Origin: Streptomyces sp. PCS3-D2
Lineage (GTDB): Bacteria; Actinomycetota; Actinomycetes; Streptomycetales; Streptomycetaceae
DNA length: 64,000 nt
Reading direction: 5' to 3'
Assembly: GCF_000612545.2 (NCBI RefSeq)
Contig: NZ_CP097800.1
Location: forward strand, 1,426,001 to 1,490,000
In this document: piece by piece, positions 25,661-41,025 of the stretch
Numbering within the stretch: position 1 is the first letter of the stretch
Layout of the letters: each line of letters begins with the position of its first letter
Notes under the pieces: model-generated
What the model saw: only the letters and a program-made list of their open reading frames with translations
What the model was told of the DNA's origin: nothing
The model's database searches: none
Made by a program: the position numbers and the translations under genes

Positions 25661-26184
25661 GGAACCCGCGCCGGGCTGGGCGGCCGGGTGCCGATCTGCA
25701 GGAGTGCGGGCTGCGGGGCCGGAGCGGGCTCCATCTCCACCCCGGTGACCTCGGGGGCGAAGCAGGTCAGGGTGTCCTCCAGCGTCCGCCGCCCGGCCTC
25801 CTCGCCGCCGGGGCCGCAGCCACAGCCGGTGGGAGCGGCCGCGGGGCGCAGCCGCAGGACGCCGGTGGCCTCGTCGAAGCCGATCATTTCCACTGGTTGG
25901 GGTGCGCCGGCCAGGGCTCGGGCGATCCGGGTGTGGACGTCCTGGGGGTGCAGGCCGTGCAGGGAGAGCAGGCTCGCGACGAGTTCGTCGTCCGCGGCGG
26001 CGGCCAGTGGGCCGTCGCCGAGCTTCGCGGCGATCCGGGCCAGGCCCGCGCCGTAGAACTCCATGAGTACGCGCACCAGTTCCTCGGCGGCCGCGCACGC
26101 CTCGCGGTCCCCGGTGGCGGCCAGCCGGTCGAGGACCTCCTCGACGCGGCGGCCCGCCTCCCGGGCGTCGACGGCCGCGCTCAT
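25657..26184 (-). CDS. NifU-like hydrogenase-associated protein with altered Cys motif
   Basis: This 175-aa protein has a helical N-terminal half and a C-terminal half resembling the NifU C-terminal Fe-S scaffold domain: APTGCGCGPGGEEAGRRTLE, then an aligned helix ending ALTCFAPEV-like TCFAPEVTGVEME. In normal NifU domains the motif is CxxC; here it is CGCG plus a later Cys. It may donate iron-sulfur clusters to the small subunit. It overlaps the large-subunit gene by 4 bp, consistent with coupled synthesis. Confidence 0.8.
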   Translation of the reverse strand: MSAAVDAREAGRRVEEVLDRLAATGDREACAAAEELVRVLMEFYGAGLARIAAKLGDGPLAAAADDELVASLLSLHGLHPQDVHTRIARALAGAPQPVEMIGFDEATGVLRLRPAAAPTGCGCGPGGEEAGRRTLEDTLTCFAPEVTGVEMEPAPAPQPALLQIGTRPPSPARVP

Positions 26185-27965
26185 CCGCCCAGTCCGCTCA
26201 GGCCGGTGGGAACGTGCATCGTCTTGACGGTCTTGCCGCCGCCGACGTACATGTGGACGCCGCAGGGCAGGCAGGGGTCGAAGCTGCGCACGGCGCGCAT
26301 GATGTCGATGCCCTTGAAGTTCTCCGGGGTGTTCTCCTCGAAGATCGGGGTGTTCTGCACGGCGTCCTCGTACGGTCCGGGCGTGCCGAAGGTGTCGCGG
26401 GTACTGGCGTTCCACGGCGTGGGCGGGTACGGGTGATAGTTGGCGATCTTGCCGTCGCGGATCACCATGTGGTGCGAGAGGACGCCGCGGACGGCCTCGG
26501 TGAAGCCGACGCCGATGGACTCGTCCGGCACCTCGAACTTCTCCCAGGTCTGGGTGCGTCCGGCACGGACCTCGGCGAGGCCCTTCTCGGCGCAGTGCAG
26601 GGCGATGGCGGCCGCGTACGCCTGGAAGTAGGTGCGGGCGCGGTTGCGCTCCAGGGCGTTGCTCCACTTCGGGATCTTCCACTCGAAGCGGGTCTCGGGC
26701 TTGGTCATCGTGCGGGGCAGGTTGATGACGACGCTGTGCCCGGTGGCCTGGACGTAGCCGACGTCGACGAGGCCGGAGAGGGCCGTGGACCACAGGCGGG
26801 CGATGGGGCCGCCGCCGGTGTCGAGGGCGAGGTGGTCCTTGCCGTCGAACCAGCGCGGCGACATCACCCAGCTGTACTTGTCGTCGAAGTTGCGCTTCTG
26901 CGGTGCCGGGATGGTGTGCTGGTTCCACGGGTGGCGGGGGTCGACCGGGTTGCCGAGCGGGTCGTGCGTGACGAACTGCTCCTTGCCCTCCCAGTCGTCG
27001 TAGTACGAGCTGCCGAGCAGGATGCGAATGCCCAGGTTGATCTGGGTGAGGTCGTTGGTGACGAGCTTGCCGTCCACGACGACGCCGGGGGTGACGAACA
27101 TCTTGCGTCCCCAGTCGGTCATGTTGGCGTAGGTGAAGTCGCAGTGCTCGGGGTCGTTGAGCGCGCCCCAGCAGCCCAGCAGCACCCGGCGGCGGCCGAC
27201 CTCCTCGTAGCCGGGCAGGGCCTCGTAGAAGAAGTCGAACAGGTCGTCGTGGAGCGGGACGACGCGCTTCATGAACTCGACGTACCGCATGAGGCGGCTC
27301 ATGTAGTCCGTGAAGAGCTGTACCGAGGCGACGGTGCCGACGCCCCCCGGGTAGAGCGTGGAGGGGTGCACGTGGCGCCCCTCCATCAGGCAGAACATCT
27401 CGCGCGTGTAGCGGCTGACCTGGAGGGCCTCGCGGTAGAACTCGCCCTCGATGGGGTTGAGGGAGCGCATGATGTCGGCGATGGTGCGGTAGCCGTGGTC
27501 GCCCGCGTGCGGGGCCTCGGTCCGCTCGGCCAGCTCCAGGACGCCGGGGTTGGTCTCGCGGACCATCTTCTCGCAGTAGTCGACCCCGACCAGGTTCTCC
27601 TGGAAGATGTTGTGGTCGAACATGTACTCGGCGGACTCGCCCAGGTTGATGATCCATTCGCCGAGGTGCGGCGGCTTCACCCCGTAGGCCATGTTCTGCG
27701 CGTAGACGGAACAGGTGGCGTGGTTGTCGCCGCAGATCCCGCAGATGCGGCTGGTGATGAAGTGCGCGTCGCGGGGGTCCTTCCCGCGCATGAAGACGCT
27801 GTAACCGCGGAAGACCGAGGAGGTGCTGTAGCACTCCGCGACGCGCTTCTGCTTGAAGTCGATCTTCGTGTGGATGCCGAGGCTGCCGACGATCCGGGTG
27901 ATCGGATCCCAGGCCATCTCCACCAGGCCGCTGCCGTCTCCGGCCGCCTTCGTGTTCGGTGCCAT
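26181..27965 (-). CDS. hhyL: Group 1h [NiFe]-hydrogenase large subunit
   Basis: This 594-aa catalytic subunit oxidises H2. The nickel-iron ligands are in ITSRICGICGDNHATC (L1) and DPCLPCGVH near the C-terminus (L2). About 23 residues after that His should be removed by the encoded protease. Sequence features (VFRGYSVFMRGKDPRD, the position of L2) and the gene neighbourhood fit the actinobacterial high-affinity group 1h/group 5 hydrogenases that scavenge atmospheric H2, usually in spores or stationary phase. The ATG at 27965 follows a 99-bp gap after hhyS. Assignment to the group is from motif recall, not from a tree. Confidence 0.96.
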   Translation of the reverse strand: MAPNTKAAGDGSGLVEMAWDPITRIVGSLGIHTKIDFKQKRVAECYSTSSVFRGYSVFMRGKDPRDAHFITSRICGICGDNHATCSVYAQNMAYGVKPPHLGEWIINLGESAEYMFDHNIFQENLVGVDYCEKMVRETNPGVLELAERTEAPHAGDHGYRTIADIMRSLNPIEGEFYREALQVSRYTREMFCLMEGRHVHPSTLYPGGVGTVASVQLFTDYMSRLMRYVEFMKRVVPLHDDLFDFFYEALPGYEEVGRRRVLLGCWGALNDPEHCDFTYANMTDWGRKMFVTPGVVVDGKLVTNDLTQINLGIRILLGSSYYDDWEGKEQFVTHDPLGNPVDPRHPWNQHTIPAPQKRNFDDKYSWVMSPRWFDGKDHLALDTGGGPIARLWSTALSGLVDVGYVQATGHSVVINLPRTMTKPETRFEWKIPKWSNALERNRARTYFQAYAAAIALHCAEKGLAEVRAGRTQTWEKFEVPDESIGVGFTEAVRGVLSHHMVIRDGKIANYHPYPPTPWNASTRDTFGTPGPYEDAVQNTPIFEENTPENFKGIDIMRAVRSFDPCLPCGVHMYVGGGKTVKTMHVPTGLSGLGG

Positions 27966-28064
27966 CGTGTCTGCCGTGACCCTTCTTCGGTGCGTGCGGG
28001 GGGTGCGGTGCGTGCGGTGCGTTTCCGGGCGCTGTCTGCGGGAGGGTGCGGGGCGCGCGGCCCG

Positions 28065-29120
28065 TCACCAGGGCGGGCGGTAGCCCGTGGTCAGGCTGCG
28101 GCCGCTGCGCCGCCACTTCGGCTCCTCGTCCACGGTGTGGGCGGTGACGGAGCGGAGCTTGCGGATCAGGGCCCCGTAGGCCCCGCTCGCGGTGACGGAG
28201 ACCTTCGCACCGGGGGGCTCGTCCATGAAGGGCATGAACTTGTCGGGGAAGCCGGGCATGGTGCAGGCGATGCAGATGCCGCCGACGTTGGGGCAGCCGC
28301 CGATGCCGTTCATCCAGCCGCGCTTGGGAACGTTGCACTTCACGACGGGGCCCCAGCAGCCCAGCTTGACCAGGCACTTCGGGGAGTCGTAGGTGTCAGC
28401 GAACTGGCCCTGCTCGTAGTAGCCGGCGCGGTCGCAGCCCTCGTGCACGGTCGCACCGAACAGCCAGGTGGGGCGCAGTTTGTCGTCGAGGGGGATCATC
28501 GGGGCCGATCCCGCCGCCTGGTAGAGCAGGTAGGTGAGCGTCTCCGAGAAGTTGTCCGGCTGGATCGGGCAGCCCGGCACGCACACGATGGGGATGCCGG
28601 CCCGGGACTTCCAGTCCCACCCCAGGTAGTCGGGCACGCCCATGGCGCCGGTCGGGTTGCCCTCCATGGCGTGGATGCCGCCGTAGGTGGCGCAGGTGCC
28701 GATGGCGACGACGGCGAGTGCCTTGGGGGCCAGCCGGTCGATCCACTCACTGGTGGTGATGGGCTGACCGGTCGCCGGGTCGTCGCCGAACCCGCACCAG
28801 TAGCCCTCGGGCTTGATCGACTCATTGGGGATCGAGCCCTCGACGACGAGGACGAACGGATCGATCTCGCCGCGCTCGCCCTTGAAGAACCACTCGATGA
28901 ACGTGTCCGCGCCGCCGACCGGACCGCATTCGAAGTCGATCAGGGGCCAGTGAACGGCGATCTTGGGGAGTCCCGGCAGGGTGCCGGTGACGATCTCCTC
29001 GATGCTCGGCTGCATCGCCGCCGTCAGGGACACGGAGTCGCCGTCGCAGCTCAGACCCGCGTTGATCCAGAGGATGTGGACCACGGGGTCTTCGACCGGG
29101 TCCTTCGTCGCTGCGGCCAT
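28065..29120 (-). CDS. hhyS: Group 1h [NiFe]-hydrogenase small subunit
   Basis: This 351-aa electron-transfer subunit holds three iron-sulfur clusters. The N-terminus has no Tat signal and there is no C-terminal membrane anchor, typical of this group. The proximal-cluster motif is Cys25-Asp-Gly-Asp28 instead of CxxC; Asp ligation of the proximal cluster is known from the Ralstonia actinobacterial-type enzyme. Further Cys lie in VAIGTCATYGGI, CVPGCPIQPDN, HEGCDRAGYY, KCLVKLGCWGP and GGICIACTMPGF. The ATG at 29120 is preceded by GAGGAGG. It lies 80 bp after hypX. Confidence 0.96.
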   Translation of the reverse strand: MAAATKDPVEDPVVHILWINAGLSCDGDSVSLTAAMQPSIEEIVTGTLPGLPKIAVHWPLIDFECGPVGGADTFIEWFFKGERGEIDPFVLVVEGSIPNESIKPEGYWCGFGDDPATGQPITTSEWIDRLAPKALAVVAIGTCATYGGIHAMEGNPTGAMGVPDYLGWDWKSRAGIPIVCVPGCPIQPDNFSETLTYLLYQAAGSAPMIPLDDKLRPTWLFGATVHEGCDRAGYYEQGQFADTYDSPKCLVKLGCWGPVVKCNVPKRGWMNGIGGCPNVGGICIACTMPGFPDKFMPFMDEPPGAKVSVTASGAYGALIRKLRSVTAHTVDEEPKWRRSGRSLTTGYRPPW

Positions 29121-29200
29121 GCGCTGCCTCCTCGGGGAGGGGATCAGGATGTGGGAGGGACGGGGCGCGGAGGCGGTCCGCCTCGGCCCCACGTTTCTTG

Positions 29201-30952
29201 CTAACAGCTGCGGGGGCCGGGTGCCGCGTCCGGTTCGGCCAGTCCAGTGACGCCGCGCCGGTCCGCGGCGGCGCGGGCGAGGTGGTGCGGGGTCGCCGCC
29301 GGGCGCTCCTTGCGGACGAAGGCACGGCGCAGCGCGTGGTAGGGGGCGTGCGGGTCGTCGAAGGTCCGCCGCATCCGCGCCAGCTCGTCTTCCCGGTGGG
29401 CGGCCAGCGGGCGCCGCGCCTCGTCGCGCTCGCGTGCGGCCTTCTTCGCAGCGATCCGGGACGCGGTGGCGGGCACGGCGGCGAGACGGACCGCGAGGCG
29501 CTGCGTCTCGCGGGGGAAGTCTCCGGGCGCGCAGGGGACCGTACGGTCGACCAGTCCGAGCCGGTGCGCGGCGGCGGCGCTCAGGGGCAGTGCCTCGGTG
29601 GTGAGGCGGTCGGCGAGGGCTGGGCCGACCCGGCGGGGCAGGGTGTACGTCCAGTACTCGGAGCCGTACAGGCCCATCAGGCGGTAGTGCGGGTTCAGGA
29701 CGACGCCGGTGCGGCACCAGACCTCGTCGGCGGCGAGGGCCAGCATGGCGCCGCCGGCGGCGGCATTGCCGCCGAGCGCGCTCACCACGAGCCGGTCGGT
29801 GGTCGTCAGGACCGCCTCGACCAGGTCGTCCATGGCGTTGATGTTGGCCCAGGACTCCTCGGCGGGGTCCGCGGCGGCCTCGATGACGCCCAGGTGGATG
29901 CCGTTGGAGAAGAAGTCGCGGCCGCCGCCCAGGACCAGGACCGTGGTGGGGCGGGTGCAGGCGGTCCGGTACGCGTCGAGCAGCCGGCGGCAGTGCGTGG
30001 TGCTCATGGCGCCGCCGGGGAAGGAGAACGACAGGAAGCCGGTCCGCCCTTCCTCGTGGTAGCCGATGTCGGACCAGGCGGGGCGGTACGGGCCGGCGTC
30101 GGGCGGGGCCGGGAGTTCGGGGAGCGGGGGCAGCCGGTCGAGCCGGTCCGCGAGGGCGAGGGTCGCGGGCAGCCGGGGGGTGGCGGGCCGGCCCGCCACC
30201 CGGGGGGCGCGCAGCTCGGGGATCCACACGGCACCGTCGGCGGTGGCCCGGCAGACGGCCCCGGACCGGGTGGCGAGCAGCTCGCCGGGGCGGCCGCGCA
30301 GGCCGTCCTCACGGTGGCCGCCGTGCAGGTACCAGTCGGCGCCGAGCAGGTGGTCGGGTACTCCGGGCTGCGAGTCGGCGGCGCGCAGCAGGCGCAGGAC
30401 GCGCTCGGTGCCGTCCGCGGCCCAGTCGATCCGGCGGTCGTGTCCGCGCACGGCCGGCCGGGCCCGGCCGGCCGCCTGGGGGCGCGGGCGGTACGTGCCG
30501 GAGGCGAAGCGCTCGACGGCGAGCAGGACGGCCGCGAGCGCGGCGTCGGCGATCTCGCCGCGGTAGAGGTCGCTCTTGCCGACGGGGGGTACCGGGCAGT
30601 CGACGGTGGCCCAGACGTCCCCGGCGTCCATCTCGGCGTTGGCCTGGAGGACCGTGACCCCCCACCGGGTCTCGCCGTCCTGGACGGCGTGGTCGAGGGA
30701 GGAGGGGCCGCGGTCGCCCACCGGTCCCGGGTGGAGGACGAGGCAGGTGTACGCGGCCCAGACGTCCTCGGGGATGGCAGTGCGCAGCATCGGCGCGAGG
30801 ACGAGGTCGGGCCGGTGGCGGCGCACGGCGTCGCCCAGGGGGGCGTCGGGCAGGGCCAGTTCGACGGCCACCCGGTGGCCGTGGTCGCGCAGCTCGGCGT
30901 GGACTCGCTGGGTGAGGCTATTGAACGCGCTCGCGACGAGCAGGACGTACAC
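29201..30952 (-). CDS. hypX: HypX: CO-ligand-forming hydrogenase maturation protein
   Basis: This 583-aa two-domain protein makes the CO ligand of the active site from formyl-tetrahydrofolate under aerobic conditions. The N-terminal formyltransferase-like part (about residues 1-180) has HPGPVGDRGPSSLDHA. The C-terminal crotonase-like part (about 290-540) has GGGRDFFSNGIHLGVIEAA and ALGGNAAAGGAMLALAADEVW. The GTG start at 30952 is preceded by GGGAG. It is the first gene of the operon. Its presence fits a hydrogenase that works in air. Confidence 0.93.
   Translation of the reverse strand: MYVLLVASAFNSLTQRVHAELRDHGHRVAVELALPDAPLGDAVRRHRPDLVLAPMLRTAIPEDVWAAYTCLVLHPGPVGDRGPSSLDHAVQDGETRWGVTVLQANAEMDAGDVWATVDCPVPPVGKSDLYRGEIADAALAAVLLAVERFASGTYRPRPQAAGRARPAVRGHDRRIDWAADGTERVLRLLRAADSQPGVPDHLLGADWYLHGGHREDGLRGRPGELLATRSGAVCRATADGAVWIPELRAPRVAGRPATPRLPATLALADRLDRLPPLPELPAPPDAGPYRPAWSDIGYHEEGRTGFLSFSFPGGAMSTTHCRRLLDAYRTACTRPTTVLVLGGGRDFFSNGIHLGVIEAAADPAEESWANINAMDDLVEAVLTTTDRLVVSALGGNAAAGGAMLALAADEVWCRTGVVLNPHYRLMGLYGSEYWTYTLPRRVGPALADRLTTEALPLSAAAAHRLGLVDRTVPCAPGDFPRETQRLAVRLAAVPATASRIAAKKAARERDEARRPLAAHREDELARMRRTFDDPHAPYHALRRAFVRKERPAATPHHLARAAADRRGVTGLAEPDAAPGPRSC
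30077..30104. repeat. 28-bp direct repeat, copy 1 (in hypX)
   Basis: These 28 bp, starting GGCGGGGCGGTACGGGCC, are identical to 31137-31164 in the upstream intergenic region. In this copy they encode part of hypX (antisense of the segment around PDAGPYRPA). Confidence 0.8.
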
Positions 30953-31136
30953 GGGGTCTCCCGGCGGCGGCCCGGGGCCGCCCTGTCGCGGTGCCGGGTC
31001 TGATCGGCGGCTGGTCGCCGGAGCACGTCCGGCCGCCTGCGATGCTCGTCCCCGCGGGGCGGGCGGTGGCCGAAGCGGAGCGGCGATGTCACCCGAAAGC
31101 GCCGGGGGGCACGGCCGCTCGGCCCACCGCCGTCCC

Positions 31137-31164
31137 GGCGGGGCGGTACGGGCCGGCGTCGGGC
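31137..31164. repeat. 28-bp direct repeat, copy 2 (intergenic)
   Basis: Exact copy of 30077-30104, 1,060 bp away, in the same orientation and located about 185 bp before the hypX start. It is much longer than expected by chance even at this GC content. Confidence 0.8.
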
Positions 31165-31516
31165 CGCAGCCCCGGAACCCTGGCCGGGGCGGGCCGTACC
31201 GGCCGTACGGGCGGGCCGCCGGCTCACGGGGCGGTCGCTCCGCGGTCCCGGGGAAGGCTCCTCGGCTCGCGCCCGCGGCGGGTGCGTAATCCACGGTGGC
31301 GCCGAGAAGATATCGAGCCGGACTGGCAGGATGCCCCCGCCCGAAGCGATCGTTTTCGCACAGCACGTTTCGACGGCGGCCGTTCGGGGTCCGATGCCGT
31401 CGTCCCCGATCGGACGCATCAGGTGCCGCCCTTCCACCATTTCCACCCCGGCCGATGCTGGCCGAAATCGCTCGGGTAGCCCGGAGTTTCTGCCGACTTC
31501 CGGCCATTCAATGCGA

Positions 31517-31570
31517 GTTGACCGAGCAGCGAGGGTCAACCTAAGGTTTGGGCCAGTACTGCCCAGTACT
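31517..31570 (+). promoter_or_regulatory. Promoter with overlapping inverted repeat and tandem sites, lipid cluster
   Basis: TTGACC (31518-31523, -35) and TAAGGT (31542-31547, -10), spaced 18 bp, match a HrdB-type promoter. GTTGACC (31517-31523) and GGTCAAC (31534-31540) are perfect arms with 10 bp between, so a regulator bound there would cover the -35 and spacer. Just downstream, CCAGTACT occurs twice, 10 bp apart (31553-31560 and 31563-31570). The start codon is 183 bp after the -10, leaving a long leader. Confidence 0.55.
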
Positions 31571-31729
31571 CCCCATTCAGCTTTGACCCTTTCCATGCGG
31601 CGCTCCGCCGAGCCCCCACATTGCAGGAGCCACCGCGGAGGACACCGGCGCCGTGCGTCGCTTTCGCCGTCCCGCCCGTCGGCCCGCACCCGGCGGGAGC
31701 AGCCGATCCGGCACCGAATGAGGCTGAGA

Positions 31730-33484
31730 ATGCTTTCCGAACCACTCCCTTACGAGACGGTGGTCGACGCCGTCCGCGCGCACGCCCTCCGCATACCGGA
31801 CCACCCGCTGTTCACCTTCCTGCCCGACGGCGAGGAGGCCGAGCCCCCTCTCACCTTCGCGGCGCTCGACACCAGGGCCCGGGCCGTCGCCGCGAGCCTG
31901 CACGCCGCGCGGGTGGAGCCCGGCTCCCGCGCACTCCTGCTGTTCGAGCCCGGCCAGGACTTCGTCGTCGCGTTCTTCGGCTGCCTGTACGCGGGCGTCG
32001 TCGCGGTGCCCGCGTACCTGCCCCACCCCGCGCAACGCGCCCGCGGGCTGCTGCGGCTGGCCGGCATCGCCGAAGACGCGCAGCCCGCGGCCGTACTGAC
32101 CACCGCCGGGATCCGGGCGGCCGTCGAGCCGGCGGCGCGGACCATCCCGGAGGTCCAGGAGACGGCCTGGCTGGCCGTCGACACGATCGCGGACGCGACC
32201 GGAACGGGCTGGTCCGCGCCGTCCCCGGAGCCGAAGTCCGTCGCCTTCCTCCAGTACACCTCCGGCTCCACCGGGCGGCCGAAGGGCGTGATGGTCACCC
32301 ACGGCAATCTCACCCACAACACCGACCTGATCCGCACGTCCCTCGGAATGGACGGATCCACGGTCGTCGTGGGCTGGCTTCCCCCGTATCACGACATGGG
32401 GCTGATCTCCATGATCATCGTTCCGGCGATGCTGGGGATCCATTCCGTTTCCATGCCGACCGTGGCGTTCCTGCAGAGCCCGGTGCGCTGGCTGCGCGCG
32501 ATATCGACGTACCGGGGAACGCTTTCCGCGGCCCCCAATTTCGCATTCGACCTGTGCACGCGAAAAGTGACCGCCGAGGACCGCGCGCGCTTGGACCTCT
32601 CGTCCTGGAGCGTCGCGACGAATGGCGCCGAACCCGTTCGCGCCGATTCCATGAAACGTTTCTCCGAGGCATTCGCCTCCACCGGATTCCGACCGGAAAC
32701 CATCGTTCCGGTGTACGGGCTCGCCGAAAGCACCCTGCTCGTGAGCGGGGCGCCGCTCGAACGGCCCTGGGTGTTTCGCGCCTTCGACGAGGACGCGCTC
32801 GAACGCGGCACCGCGGTGAACGTGCCCGACGACAGCCCGGGGGCGCGCGTCCTGGTCAGCTGCGGCGTCAGCCGGACCCTGGACGTGGCCGTCGTCGACC
32901 CGCGCACCCGCACACGGTGCGGTCCGGGACGGGTCGGTGAGATCTGGGTCGCGGGCGACAGCATCGCGGTCGGCTACTGGCAGCGTCCCGACCTCACCCG
33001 CGAAGCCTTCGAGGCGACACCGGCCGACGGCGAGGACGAGGGCCCGTACCTGCGCACGGGGGACCTCGGGTTCCGGACGCAGGACGGTCTCTTCGTCTGC
33101 GGCCGCATCAAGGACGTCATCATCGTGGGCGGCCGCAACCACTACCCCCACGACATCGAGCGCACCGCCGAGAGCGCGCACCCCTCGATCCGCCCCGGCT
33201 GCGTCGCCGCCTTCGGCGTGGACGCGGACGGCGCGGAGCAGGTGGTGGTCGCCGCCGAGCTGCGCCGCGGGGCCGGCGAGGCCCCGGACCGGGAGGACCG
33301 GCAGGCGGTGGTGGACGCCGTCCTGCGCGCGGTGGCCCAGGAACACCGGCTGACCGTCCGCGAGGTCGTCCTCCTGCCCGCCGGCACCCTGCCCAAGACG
33401 TCGAGCGGAAAGCTCCAGCGCCGCGAGACCAGGAAGGAGTACCTGGCCGGCCGGTCTCCGTGGAACGCGCGAGCGCAGCACTGA
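31730..33484 (+). CDS. Fatty acyl-AMP ligase (FAAL/FadD32-like)
   Basis: This 584-aa enzyme of the FAAL branch of the ANL family activates a long-chain fatty acid as acyl-AMP and passes it directly to an acyl carrier protein. Evidence: FLQYTSGSTGRPKGVMVTHG, the FAAL-typical WLPPYHDMGLIS, VYGLAESTL, YLRTGDLGF and the C-terminal LPKTSSGKLQRR. The PKS 31 bp downstream starts with an ACP, the expected acceptor. The start at 31730 is preceded by GAGG; ATG 31718 is the alternative. Codons at about 32390-32760 are less GC-biased at the third position than the rest, perhaps reflecting transfer or recombination. Confidence 0.92.
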   Translation: MLSEPLPYETVVDAVRAHALRIPDHPLFTFLPDGEEAEPPLTFAALDTRARAVAASLHAARVEPGSRALLLFEPGQDFVVAFFGCLYAGVVAVPAYLPHPAQRARGLLRLAGIAEDAQPAAVLTTAGIRAAVEPAARTIPEVQETAWLAVDTIADATGTGWSAPSPEPKSVAFLQYTSGSTGRPKGVMVTHGNLTHNTDLIRTSLGMDGSTVVVGWLPPYHDMGLISMIIVPAMLGIHSVSMPTVAFLQSPVRWLRAISTYRGTLSAAPNFAFDLCTRKVTAEDRARLDLSSWSVATNGAEPVRADSMKRFSEAFASTGFRPETIVPVYGLAESTLLVSGAPLERPWVFRAFDEDALERGTAVNVPDDSPGARVLVSCGVSRTLDVAVVDPRTRTRCGPGRVGEIWVAGDSIAVGYWQRPDLTREAFEATPADGEDEGPYLRTGDLGFRTQDGLFVCGRIKDVIIVGGRNHYPHDIERTAESAHPSIRPGCVAAFGVDADGAEQVVVAAELRRGAGEAPDREDRQAVVDAVLRAVAQEHRLTVREVVLLPAGTLPKTSSGKLQRRETRKEYLAGRSPWNARAQH

Positions 33485-33515
33485 CCCGCACGACAGCACG
33501 ACACAGGGGGAGCAT

Positions 33516-39860
<6,345 letters not shown>

Positions 39861-39861
39861 G

Positions 39862-41025
39862 ATGGCCGTGGAAGAATCTCGCAGTCGATCAGAGTGGAAA
39901 CAGACGTTCCGTACGTTCGCCGACGAGGTGATGGCCCCGCACGTGCGACGGTGCGACGAGGAACGGGAGTTCCCCGCGGCGGTCCACGAACGGGCCGCCG
40001 CCGAGGGCATCCTCAACGCCGCCTTTCCGGAGGAGCTGGGCGGCGCCGGGCTCTCGTACACGGAGTTCGGCCACGTCATCGGGGAACTGTCCGCGGTCTG
40101 CCCGGGGATGACCTGGACCCTGGTGTTCAACCGCGGCGCGCTGCACCCGGTGGTCGCCGCCGGCACGCCGGAGCAGAAGGAGCTCTTCGTCACCCGGCTC
40201 CTGAAGGACAACGGCTACGCGGCGCTCGGGCTCACCGAGCCCGAGAACGGCTCCAACCTGCTGGCGGCCACCACCCGTGCCGTCCGGACGGATTCGGGGT
40301 GGCTGCTCAACGGCGGCAAGTGCATGTCCGGCAACGGGACCGTCGCCGACGTGTTCATCGTCCTGGCCAACACGGTGATCGACAACCGCAAACGTGGCCT
40401 GTCCTTCTTCGCCGTACCGCGGGACGCTCCCGGCGTGACCGTGGGCGAGGACATCGAGAAGGCCGCGTTCCGCTGCCTGCCCACGCCCTCGGTCACCTTC
40501 CGGGACGTGGCGCTGGAGCCGATCAGCCTGATCGGAGGGGCCGGTGACGGGGAGATGCTGCTGAACGAACTCCTCGCGACCATCCGCATCGGCGGCGCCG
40601 CCTGCGGAGCCGGCATCGTGGCCGCCATGCTCAAGGACGCGCTCACGTGGGTCGGCGAGCGCCGGGTCTACCCCGACGACCGCATGGACACCCTCAGCCA
40701 CGTCCAATTGGCGCTGGGACGGCTGTACGTCGAGCTGTGCGCCGCCCGGGGGCTGCTGGACGAGGCGACGGCGCTGGCCGACCGGGGGCTGCCCTTCGGC
40801 CGGGAGAGCTCCATGGCGAAGTACTACGCCACCGAGCTCGCCGTGCGCGCCTCGAACGAGATCCTGCAGTTGTACGGATGGCGCGGCATTGCGGCCGACC
40901 ACGGCGTCGAGAAGCGCTGGCGGGACGCGCGCGCCCTGACCATCTTCGAGGGATCGAGCGAGATCCAGCTGTTGAACGTGTTTCGCGACATGCGGAGGGC
41001 GGCCGCCGGCGAGGGGGGTCTGTAG
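39862..41025 (+). CDS. Acyl-CoA dehydrogenase family protein
   Basis: This 387-aa flavoprotein introduces an alpha,beta double bond in an acyl thioester. Motifs: GLTEPENGSN (FAD/substrate-binding region), RASNEILQLYGWRG and IFEGSSEIQLL, which holds the catalytic-base position. The length is normal. The ATG at 39862 is one base after the PKS stop and it is followed directly by the hydrolase, so it belongs to the lipid operon. It may act on the PKS product on carrier protein or CoA; either is inference. Confidence 0.92.
   Translation: MAVEESRSRSEWKQTFRTFADEVMAPHVRRCDEEREFPAAVHERAAAEGILNAAFPEELGGAGLSYTEFGHVIGELSAVCPGMTWTLVFNRGALHPVVAAGTPEQKELFVTRLLKDNGYAALGLTEPENGSNLLAATTRAVRTDSGWLLNGGKCMSGNGTVADVFIVLANTVIDNRKRGLSFFAVPRDAPGVTVGEDIEKAAFRCLPTPSVTFRDVALEPISLIGGAGDGEMLLNELLATIRIGGAACGAGIVAAMLKDALTWVGERRVYPDDRMDTLSHVQLALGRLYVELCAARGLLDEATALADRGLPFGRESSMAKYYATELAVRASNEILQLYGWRGIAADHGVEKRWRDARALTIFEGSSEIQLLNVFRDMRRAAAGEGGL

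Larger units (their letters stand above)
30953..31729. other. 777-bp divergent regulatory region
   Basis: This lies between hypX (minus) and the acyl-AMP ligase gene (plus) and should hold promoters for both the hydrogenase operon and the lipid cluster. The left part is very GC-rich with repeated CGTACGG and a 28-bp direct-repeat copy (31137-31164). The right part, 31270-31600, is lower in GC and has a promoter-like element with an inverted repeat (31517-31547) and a tandem CCAGTACT pair. No gene is supported in it. Confidence 0.6.

Noticed and set aside
27985-28025. Short tandem GGTGCGTGCGG copies between hydrogenase subunit genes
   Set aside because: Two imperfect copies only, likely slippage in GC-rich DNA; no evidence for a regulatory role.
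26214-29204. Plus-strand open frame of 996 codons
   Set aside because: It is antisense to the hydrogenase subunits, has a low-complexity Gly/Val/Asp/His composition and no motif.
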